Shown piece by piece: positions 55,460-64,000 of a stretch of 64,000 nt of DNA. Under the pieces are notes generated by a model. It saw only the letters and a program-made list of their open reading frames with translations, did no database searches and was not told where the DNA came from. Made by a program: the position numbers and the translations under genes. How positions within the stretch are numbered: the stretch's first letter is position 1; the number at the start of each line of letters is the position of its first letter. The stretch is from Siphonodentalium dalli (taxonomy: Eukaryota; Mollusca; Scaphopoda; Gadilida; Siphonodentaliidae), in NCBI GenBank assembly GCA_032622095.1, contig CP136068.1, forward strand, positions 3,387,314 through 3,451,313, given 5' to 3'.

Positions 55460-56824
55460 CGGCATCTACTATTTTCAGGGACAGTGCGGGAGGTGTGAAT
55501 AATCCGCGACATCAAAGAGTTGCCGCAGTATTACTTGCGGTAGGCTTTTTTCGGATATATTTGGCCCGGATTGATTTCATCAATGAATAAAGAATTTTCA
55601 GATAAAATATTTTATAATAAAAAACAATTTCATATATTTAATTATATATATGCATGTTTGTTAATCCGTGTCAATGGCCTTTATATCCGTGTCATGTTTT
55701 GTTGTCGCGTTTTATTTTAGTTGGCATTAATATTTTCTTGTGTTTGTTCATATTACATGTATGCAAACGGTTTCGGTAGTTTGTGCGTCGATATCGTGTC
55801 GCAACAAATGGCTGAAAAGTTGGATATAACATTACACAAATTCATAAGTTAAAGACATATTATGCACTCTGAGTGCACTCCGTGGTCATCCGTGTTGAAG
55901 TCGTGTTCATGCCGTGGTCATCCATGCTAATAGCGTGGTCAGCAGTGTTTACCCCGTGGTCTGCATCCCAATGCAGAGCGGCACCTACTCTTTTCAGGGA
56001 CAGTGCGGGAGGTGTGAATAATCCGCGACATCAAAGAGTTGCCGCAGTATTACTTGCGGTTGGCTTTGTTAGGTATATTTGGCCCGGATTGATTTCGTCA
56101 ATGAATAAAGAATTGTCAGATAAAATCTTTTATAATAAAAAACAATTTCATATATTGAATTGTATATATATGCATATTAGTTTATCTGTGTCTATGGCCT
56201 TTATATCCGTGTCATGTTTTGTTGTCGCATTTTGTTTGTGCGTCGATATCGTGTTCCAAAAATTGGCTGAAAAATTGGATATAACATTACAAAAATTCAT
56301 AAGTTAAAGACATATTATGCACTCTGAGTGCACTCCGTGGTCATCCGTGTTGAAGTCGTGTTCATGCCGTGGTCATGCATGCTAATAGCGTGGTCAGCAG
56401 TGTTTACCACGTGGTCTGCATCCCAATGCAGAGCGGCACCTACTCTTTTCAGGGACAGTGCGGGAGGTGTGAATAATCCGCGACATCAAAGAGCTGCCGC
56501 AGTATTACTTGCGTAGGCTTTGTTAGGGTATATTTGGCCGGATTGATTTCGTCAATGAACAAAGAATTGTCAGATAAAATCTTTTATAATAAAAAACAAT
56601 TTCATATATTGAATTATATATATATATGCATATTTGTTTATCTGTGTCTATGGCCTTTATATCCGTGTCATGTTTTGTTGCCGCATTTTATTTTAGTTGG
56701 CATTGCTATTTTCTTGTGTTTGTTCATATTACATATACGCAAATGGTTTCGGTAGTTTGTGCGGCGATATCGTGTTCTAACAAATGGCTGAAAAATTGGA
56801 TATAGCATTACACAAATTCATAAG
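55460..56824 (+). repeat. Three tandem 380-520 bp units inside the large element
   Basis: TTTTCAGGGACAGTGCGGGA at 55472, 55991 and 56446 begins units that share CCGCGACATCAAAGAG, GCCGCAGTATTACTTGCG, CCGTGTCATGTTTTGTTG and GTTAAAGACATATTATGCAC. The middle unit lacks ~65 bp. The frames at 55873-56307 and 56328-56516 look alike only because of the repeat. Confidence 0.9.
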
Positions 56825-57167
56825 TTAAAGACATATTATGCACTTGTTCGGGCGCGTGAAACTGATTAGTTAGTATGCAGGCGCTATGCCAACTGGGGAA
56901 ATGCAGAATTCTACTAACATTGCCGAAAATGTCAAACAAATCGACCGTACCACTTCTTAGAAAACATCGTCTGAACTACGCTCAATTTAAATATTTACTT
57001 CCCGATTCGGGACGCAACTATCGGCGGTAAACGAACACAACCGATTTCGGGGGGGTCACTGTATTTAATGAATATATAAGAATTACGGGGTGTTTTGTCA
57101 ATTTGGATATAATATTTGTAAAAATAACTACTTTCAGCAAGATTATTATCCATTTCTATTTTATCAC
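56825..57167 (+). repeat. Dispersed ~350 bp repeat, copy 3
   Basis: Same element as 2975-3325 and 5085-5434, here inside the large TA-flanked element. The first ~17 bases of it also end the two preceding tandem units. Confidence 0.85.
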
Positions 57168-58560
57168 CCCACTTTAAACTTTCGCATTTAATGTTCAAAA
57201 CGTAACTAAAGTTTTAAATTTTAATTTTAAACAAAAAATTAAAAACTCGGATCAAAATTTATAAATAAAATTTAGTTTTTCCAAATTTAATTTAAAATGA
57301 TCATTTTCAACAATTAATATAATGTTCAAGAATTATCAATATCAAAGTAATTTCATATATATGCACACATTATTACGCTACACTCGTGACGCGGTCGGCG
57401 CCTCTGCAAAGCAGGCCCAGTCCAAACCAGCTAATTGTACACGGCAGTGCGGTTTGATACCCCCGGGTAATTATCGGCTGATAGAATGTGTGTTACATCA
57501 CTAATTAGTTTATCACAAGGATGTATTAACGTGCTATTTGAACCTATTTACCAAATGTAAGCATACATCGCCACATTAAACATGTTTCTGAATTTCTTTT
57601 AACACGGTTGTAGTAAGAATTAAAAAAATGTAAATTAATTAAATAAAGCCGATTATTCTCATTTTAGAAACATACATAAAGGATGATAAGCCTTGATTAT
57701 GGCGGAAAATATTTATATTGTAGGTAACATACCTTTATTAGGTGAGTATGTGCGGTCCGTACAACGAACCGGAGGACAGGCATAATATATATGTATATGA
57801 TGTCTTTGGGCTATAAGCCTTTTACTTGTTCGCGATTTTCAAGATGGCCGATGGTTCCATATGGTCCGATTCCTAGCTTTTTATCCAACCCACCGGTAAA
57901 AGCCGGTAAATGGTCAAAGTTGAGAAGTAGCATCTATTTCGACCATTTGTAAACATTCGACAGCTGAGTGCGAGAATTTTTTATCAACATTTTATGGCTA
58001 AATTTCATTTATTCTGAGTGCAACTACGTGTTTAAGAATTGTTTTGTGGCCATGTCATCTATAGAGTTAGGATCTGGTGACGATGCAGACATTCAGACGC
58101 CCTTTTTTGTCAACGAACTTCCCATAAGTTACTGATAAATAGCGAGTTCTTGCGTTAAAAAAATAACTCAAAAACATACGTGATACATCCAATCCATCTA
58201 CTGTGCGAAACCTATGTATCGTATGTATCCAGGGTGAGTGTTTAAATAGTTTTATGAAGTTCTCGCACCTGCGATACGATAACGACCTGTTGCCATTTTA
58301 TTTTGGGAATTCCCAGACTGGAGTCATATGCTAAACATAGATGCTACTTGTTAACTTTGACCTCCGGAAACCAAATGGCGGATTCGCCGCGAGTAAGTGA
58401 AATCACTTATTCATATTCCACCGACACGGAGAAACGGAACAATTCCTATAGGTGCCGCGTTGGTTTAAACATTCAGACTTTTTGTCAGTAAAAACATTCT
58501 ACAATACGTTTTACGCCATCATTTTAACGAGAACAGCGCTCCTACATTAGCCGCTGGCCT
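57168..58560. other. Internal region of the large element, nothing coding
   Basis: A ~27 bp inverted pair occurs (GGTCAAAGTTGAGAAGTAGC at ~57912, complement at ~58336-58362). Frames are short. No transposase motif is visible. Confidence 0.4.
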
Positions 58561-58562
58561 GT

Positions 58563-60022
58563 TCTGTCGACATGTATAGGTCCTGGGGTACATCACTGCG
58601 ACAACGGCATTCGAAATGGCGTCATTGGGCTTCACGTCAACTGAAAAAACTCAGCAAATCATTCTAGGTGCGATTTAAAACCTCCGGATTCATCGACAGA
58701 CTTTCGGCCTGAATCAGTGTTCTGTGTTTTACACTAAGAATTCATCAATCTGATCGAATTGAGTGTGCTCACGTATGGAGTGTCGACACTGTTATGACCA
58801 GGTGATATTATTCAACAAATATTTAAAGGATATCTGGTTTTTTTAATTTTAAATTTATTCAAATTTAATTTAAAATTAAACATAAAATCGAAAAGATGGA
58901 TGTACAAGGAGCATGGTTATACCTTCGCTAGTATATACAGGGTGGGATAACACGATTACCGTTTATATATGGCTAAGGTCGTGAATTTGGAGATATTCAG
59001 CCCAATATAGTTTGCAACAGAATCGCGACTATGGTTCGAAAACCACCTTAGTTGCGGACAAGAACTACGCTCCTCACATGTGTCGATTGCGAGTTCTGTC
59101 GACATGTATATGTCGTGGTGTATATCACCATGGCAAATGCATTCGAACCGGCGTCATTTGCACTTCAATTCTACTGAAAAACAGAGCAAATCTTAAGTTC
59201 GGTTTGAAACCCCCGGGTACACCGATGTATAGTTTAGTTCTGAATATTCTGAGTTTTACGTCTTATTTTCGGACAAGTGTCACGTTTGTCCAAAACGAAC
59301 AAACGGCGGGTTGTCGACATATATATGTCGTGGGGTGTATCACCATTACATAGCGATTCGAACCAGCGTCACGTGCGCTTTTATTCTACCGATAAACTCA
59401 GCAAAACGTAGGTGCGGTTTGAAACCCCCGGGTATAGACTTGATGTGAATGTTCTGTGTTTTACACTAAGAATTCATCAATCTGATCGAATTGAGTGTGC
59501 TCACGTATGGAGTGTCGACACTGTTATGACCAGGTGATATTATTCAACAAATATTTAAAGGATATCTGGTTTTTTTAATTTTAAATTTATTCAAATTTAA
59601 TTTAAAATTAAACATAAAATCGAAAAGATGGATGTACAAGGAGCATGGTTACCTTCGCTCGTATATACAGGGTGGGATAACACGATTACCGTTTATATAT
59701 GGCTAAGGACGTGAATTTGGAGATATTCAGCCCAATATAGTTTGCAACAGAATCGCGAGTATATGGTTCGAAAACCACCTTAGTTGCGGACAAGAAATAC
59801 GCTCCTTACATGTGTCGATTGCGAGTTCTGTCGACATGTATATGTCGTGGGGTATATCACCATGGCAAATGCATTCGAACCGGCGTCATTTGCACTTCAA
59901 TTCTACTGAAAAACAGAGCAAATCTTAAGTGCGGTTTGAAACCCCCGGGTACACCGATATATAGTTTAGTTCTGAATATTCTGAGTTTTACGTCATATTT
60001 TCGGACAAGTGTCACGTTTGTC
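58563..60022 (+). repeat. 571 bp direct duplication with ~200 bp sub-repeats
   Basis: 58720-59290 and 59452-60022 are nearly identical (offset 732). Each contains TGTCGACATGTATATGTCGT, GCATTCGAACCGGCGTCA and GGTTTGAAACCCCCGGGTA. The same trio recurs in diverged form at ~58563 and ~59310, giving four sub-repeats in all. The ~113-codon frame is repeated with them and has no recognised domain. Confidence 0.9.
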
Positions 60023-60889
60023 ATAGTACCATAATATGCAATTATTATGATACGTTAAATGCAATATTTATGACCAAAAAATCTTGGTGAATTTATCTTT
60101 TTATATATTTTTAAATATTATTTTGCGAAAACCCGTGCCAATGAATTTTCTTAAATATGCAAGACTGAAAAACAAAGTCAAAATATTGTATCCATAAGTT
60201 GTTATGGACTCTTTTTGGTCGAGGTTTTGTTTTCGTGTTATTATTATAGCAGAAAAAGTCACATCGTCGTTGTACTGATTATAATTCATTAAAGGGACCC
60301 AATCTACAAAGAGACCGCCAAACAATAGGCTGGTAATTGTCATAATTACATAACGAGTAGTTAGATGTCTGTCTCGATAATGCATGGTTTGTTCATTGCC
60401 ATCGATTACATAGCGGGATTAAGTATCTCGATACTGTAGACGGACAGTACAAATACACAGGTTGTTGTTCGTTTTATTTTTGTGACTATAGAATGCCTGA
60501 ATTTAAATGAGATATACTGAGTAGATATAACGTTAAAAATATATCTTTAATAACACCATCAAAGATATGGAAAAGTTATGCATGTAGTATGTTTTTTTCC
60601 AGGAGAGCAAAATGTATATGTTAGTGTTATTTCTGTTCTAGGTTCATGCTTTCGTTTTCAGAAATGTGTGAAGACGATGTAATAAAGAGCGTTTTCTAAT
60701 ATGATAATACTATCCTGTTGAATTGACGCTTTTCTTTTCACGTGTATTGTCCTGATAATTATCGTGTATCAATGGCGGCAATTATTTGTCCTTCATATTT
60801 TTGCTGCATGTGCAGAGACTATATTTTCAAGGTGTTGGCCGGTAATTGTGTATGGATATGTAAGTATCGGCATAGGCCGTTTTAACGGA
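60023..60889. other. AT-rich internal region
   Basis: No gene recognised. One minus-strand frame (60101-60385) is unconvincing. Confidence 0.4.
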
Positions 60890-61925
60890 ATTTTTTTACA
60901 TGCCGCAAGATGAGATGAGTCATTTGCCGATATAGCAATACCAAATTGGTTACGATCAGCCGTCGGGAACATGTCATATAAATCAAATTACTTTGTTTGA
61001 ACGGAGAATGTTTATTACGGGTAGCGGTCGGCGAGCTTTTTCGGGCTGTGTTCGGGAACATTTTGTGAGATTACTATAAACATTTTTAACTGAAAAATTC
61101 TGCATGCTGCAAGATGCGTCATTTGCCGATTTAGCAATACCAAATTTATGACGATTGGACTTCGGGAACATGTCATATAAATCAAATTACTACCGAGGGG
61201 TATCGACCCAACTATAAATATTTGAGTATAAAGTTTGAACGGAGAATGTTTATTATGGGCAGCGGTCGGCGCTTTTTCGGGCTGTGTTCGGGAACATTTT
61301 GTGAGATTACTATACACATTTTTAACAGAAAATGTTTGCAAGGTGCAAGATGCGTCATTTGCCGATTTAGCAGTACCAAATTTAAAATGATCCGACGTCG
61401 GGAACATGTCATACAAATTAAATTACTACCAAGGGGTATCGACCCCACTAGAAATATTTGAATATACAGTTTGAACGGATAATGTTAATTACGGGCTGTG
61501 TTCCGGTACATTTTGTGAGATTACTAAAAACATTTGTAACGGAAAATTTTTGCATGGTGAAAGATGAGTTATTTGCCGATTTAGCAGTACCAAATTTATT
61601 ATGTTCCGACGTTGGGAACATGTCATAAAAATTAAATTACTACCAAGGGGTATCGACGCCACTAGAAATATTTGAATATACAGTTTGAACGGATAATGTT
61701 TATTACGGGCTGTGTTCCGGGACATTTTGTGAGATTACTAAAAACATTTTTAACGGAAAATATTTGCATAGTGAAAGATGAGTTATTTGCCGATTTAGCA
61801 ATACCAAATTTATGATTGGACATCAGTAACATGTCATATAAATCAAATTACTAACGAGGGGTATCGACCCCACTATAGAAATATGTGAGTATAAAGTTTG
61901 AACACAGAATGTTTATTGCGGGTAA
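60890..61925. repeat. ~215-235 bp tandem repeat, about 4.5 units
   Basis: GGAACATGTCATA anchors at 60966, 61166, 61399, 61614 and 61828. Units share CATTTGCCGATTTAGCA, TTACTACC.AGGGGTATCGA, TTTGAACGGA.AATGTTTAT and GGGCTGTGTTC.GG.ACATTT. Minus-strand frames with repeated LLNRQMTHL-like strings are repeat products. Confidence 0.92.
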
Positions 61926-61929
61926 TTAT

Positions 61930-62428
61930 TTTACAAGCAATATATATAATTGTTGCATCGTTCCTGTTCTAGGTATGTCTTTTTTGATGATTTTGTTTTC
62001 GAGACATAATCATTGATGAAATTTACATGGAGAAATCTTGATTTTTTTTTCACTAAATATTGTAAATTATCTTACACTTTTTTTTGTAAAAGATTAATTA
62101 AAATGGTAAATAAATCTAGATTGGTTTATCATTGATATTTCCCGATGTTTCAAACGTGATCAGAGCGTGTTCAAACGCGATCAGAGCGTGTTCAGATTCG
62201 AGAATATATTTTGGACTATAGGGAGGTGATAATTAATTACGTAACGCACACCGCGAGCTCCGCCACCGCGGCGTGCCAAGCCCCGGTCGCCAGCGATGCC
62301 TCCGTGTTCAGTCATGTTCCTCCGTGTTCCCCCGTGTTCATCCGTGTTCATGTCGCGGTCACCTGTGTTATGGCTGTGGTCACCCGTGGTCATAGCGTCG
62401 ATGTTCCGTATTCAAACGTGATCAAGGT
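61930..62428 (+). repeat. ~500 bp direct repeat near the right end, copy 1
   Basis: TTTACAAGCAATATATATAA through AATCTAGATTGGTTTATCAT to ATTACGTAACGCACACCGCG and the GTGTTCA array. Matches 62751-63248 at an offset of 821. Confidence 0.9.
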
Positions 62429-62750
62429 TTGTTTAAAACTAAACGGACATTGATACCAGAACCATTCTTAATTGAAACTAAATTGAACATTTATCAAAGG
62501 TCCCGTCAAGATATTTTCGATCAGAAGATGTAAATCTATAAAATTCAATAAATATATATAGTCATATGTTCCTGTCAAAATATTCGAGTTATTTAGTATT
62601 AAGTTAGCACCCTGCTTGAAATAATGCATGTGTATCGGTACAATTCCGACTCCCATATATAATTTATTTTTTTCTGAGTAATCGCGCTATATTGGTATCT
62701 TTACTTTTTCTGGGCCAATTTTCACAATCGACGGGTTGAATTTCGATGAA

Positions 62751-63248
62751 TTTACAAGCAATATATATAATTGTTGCATCGTTCCTGTTCTAGGTATGTC
62801 TTTTTTGATGATTTTGTTTTCGAGACATAATCATTGATGAAATTTACATGGAGAAATCTTGATATTTACATGGAGAAATCTTGATTTTTTTTCCACTAAA
62901 TATTGTAAATTATCTTACACTTTTTTTTGTAAAAGATTAATTAAAATGGTAAATAAATCTAGATTGGTTTATCATTGATATTTCCCGATGTTTCAAACGT
63001 GATCAGAGCGTGTTCAAACGCGATCAGAGCGTGTTCAGATTCGAGAATATATTTTGGACTAGGGAGGTGATAACTAATTACGTAACTCACACCGCGAGCT
63101 CCGCCACCGCGGCGTGCCAAGCGATGGCCGCTAGCGATGGCTCCGTGTTCAGCCATGTTCCTCCGTGTTCATGTCGCGGTCACCTGTGTTATGGCCGTGG
63201 TCACCAGTGGTCATAGCGTGGATGTTCCGTGTTCAAACGTGATCATTT
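62751..63248 (+). repeat. ~500 bp direct repeat near the right end, copy 2
   Basis: Second copy, with a small tandem insertion (TTTACATGGAGAAATCTTGA doubled at ~62841-62885) and more GTGTTCA/GTGGTCA motifs after it. Confidence 0.9.
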
Positions 63249-63477
63249 GGCCGTGGTCACCCGATCGTCGTACCGTGATCATAGCGTGGACGTTCCGTGT
63301 TCAAACGTGATCAGAGCGTGTTGAAACGTGATCAGAGCGTGTTCATAATCGGAACACGATTGAACACGTTTACCCAGACCGTGTTCTTAGCGAGTTCAGA
63401 TTTTGAACACGGAAAAACCACGGAAAAATCGCGCGTGGTCTTCCGTGGACATGTAAAAAACCACGGGCCTTATACTG

Positions 63478-63513
63478 TATGTGTACCATACTATGGTATA
63501 GGTACACATAAAA
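63478..63513 (+). repeat. (ACGG)n-tailed repeat, right part of the interrupted copy
   Basis: TATGTGTACCATACTATGGT, ATAGGTACACATAAAAAG is the terminal palindrome that should follow 55120. Changes on one side (GTGTACC) are matched on the other (GGTACAC), so pairing is kept. Confidence 0.9.
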
Positions 63514-64000
63514 AGTTTTATCTCATGCAGAGTACATGAAAAATACATCAAACCTGGTGTGCCCCTTTAATTTTTCAATTCACATATGTAATCAATTGAA
63601 ATCAATGTTGAAAAAGCTTTCCATTAATATATAGATAAAACAAACTAGACCTACAGTACTAAAAGTGTTATGAACAATTATTTTGGTTCCCATAGACTGA
63701 TACAGAGCTCTAAAGTTTTTTAAACTTTGAAAACCAAAGTTGTCTTCCCATGCAACCAACAAAATTCCGATGGTAATGCTATTAAACAATGAAACCAGAT
63801 TATGCCTTTAAGATGAAATTTAAATAACCATGCATATAAAATATAATAGTATAAACATTCCACCTATGATATGGCCAGAGATACTTATAGAGTACAAAGT
63901 ATATCTGATATAGCCAACACATCTCCTAGCAGTTAATTAACTCAATACAAGAGAGAACCAACTTCATGGTATTGTAATGGGATACTATCTCTGTGTGAGA
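63514..64000. other. Non-coding end of window
   Basis: AT-rich. A minus-strand frame (63592-63789) has no support. Nothing recognised. Confidence 0.4.

Larger units (their letters stand above)
55121..63477 (+). mobile_element. 8,357 bp TA-flanked element with subterminal GTGTTCA/GTGGTCA arrays
   Basis: The ends are inverted: CAGTACAAGGCCCGTGGTTT at 55121 and the complement of CAGTATAAGGCCCGTGGTTT ending at 63477 (23 bp, one difference). TA flanks both sides (55119-55120, 63478-63479) and the joined flanks rebuild the end of an (ACGG)n-tailed repeat. Near each end lies a ~44 bp block, AACACGGAAAAA(A/C)CACGG then AAAAATCGCGCGTGGTCTT, in the same orientation (55167-55212, 63403-63447). Many CGTGTTCA/CGTGGTCA motifs fill 55200-55465 and 62150-63400. 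TA duplication and CAGT ends suggest Tc1/mariner-like integration, but the size is unusual and no DDE transposase was recognised. Confidence 0.88.

Noticed and set aside
55873-56755. Two similar frames that look like paralogous proteins
   Set aside because: The similarity is explained by the tandem DNA repeat, and the frames end at different points after small indels.
59095-59890. ATTCGAACC, complement of a tRNA B-box (GGTTCGAAT)
   Set aside because: The bases on either side do not form a T-arm stem, no A-box is at the right distance, and the motif belongs to a repeated block.
61015-61448. Minus-strand frames with repeated peptide segments (up to 133 codons)
   Set aside because: They follow the 215-235 bp tandem repeat and shift frame between units.
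62248-62275. GAGCTCCGCCACCGCGG resembles a plasmid cloning-site sequence
   Set aside because: It does not match a standard polylinker in full, occurs twice (also ~63099) inside a 500 bp natural repeat, and has no vector sequence next to it.

Overview
The window looks like genomic DNA from an invertebrate animal, most likely a bivalve mollusc. It is AT-rich and has almost no long reading frames. The few convincing coding pieces are bounded by eukaryotic splice signals. Most of the sequence is made of diverged DNA transposons, foldback elements and tandem repeats of a kind common in bivalve genomes. There are no prokaryotic operons, rRNA, CRISPR arrays or convincing tRNAs. The bivalve assignment is inference from repeat style, not from a marker gene.

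Layout. 1-5.4 kb: AT-rich DNA with two palindromic elements and two copies of a ~350 bp dispersed repeat. 6.1-10.3 kb: a 65/71 bp minisatellite of hairpin-forming units, then shuffled duplications. 11-13.3 kb: a TTAA-flanked palindromic MITE and a hAT-type remnant with a BED zinc finger. 13.7-16.1 kb and 20.6-22.4 kb: a small tandem family of a gene encoding an NHL/TRIM-like beta-propeller protein. One copy of its last exon is intact (21190-22365, minus). Two copies upstream are decayed, and two minisatellites (79 and 97 bp) appear to have grown from pieces of it. Between them lies a complete non-autonomous hAT element (16262-17122) with a perfect 8 bp target-site duplication. 22.4-40.6 kb: dispersed repeat families built from ~140-175 bp monomers, several ending in (ACGG)n-like tracts, with some nested insertions.

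40.9-44.5 kb is a 3.6 kb foldback element with ~858 bp inverted arms. Its core holds the first exon of a THAP-domain protein (minus strand) and a frameshifted SAP-like reading frame (plus strand). 45.6-51.45 kb is a larger foldback with 1.1-1.45 kb arms and a loop that is a decayed ~187 bp satellite. 55121-63477 is an 8,357 bp TA-flanked element with inverted ends and subterminal arrays of GTGTTCA/GTGGTCA. It sits inside another dispersed repeat whose uninterrupted form is seen elsewhere in the window, so its boundaries are exact to about a base.

The host genes contribute little: one well supported exon, a few weak exon candidates and pseudogene copies. The real content is the transposon and satellite biology, with at least two clear nested insertions, one probable third nesting, and satellites seeded by a coding exon.
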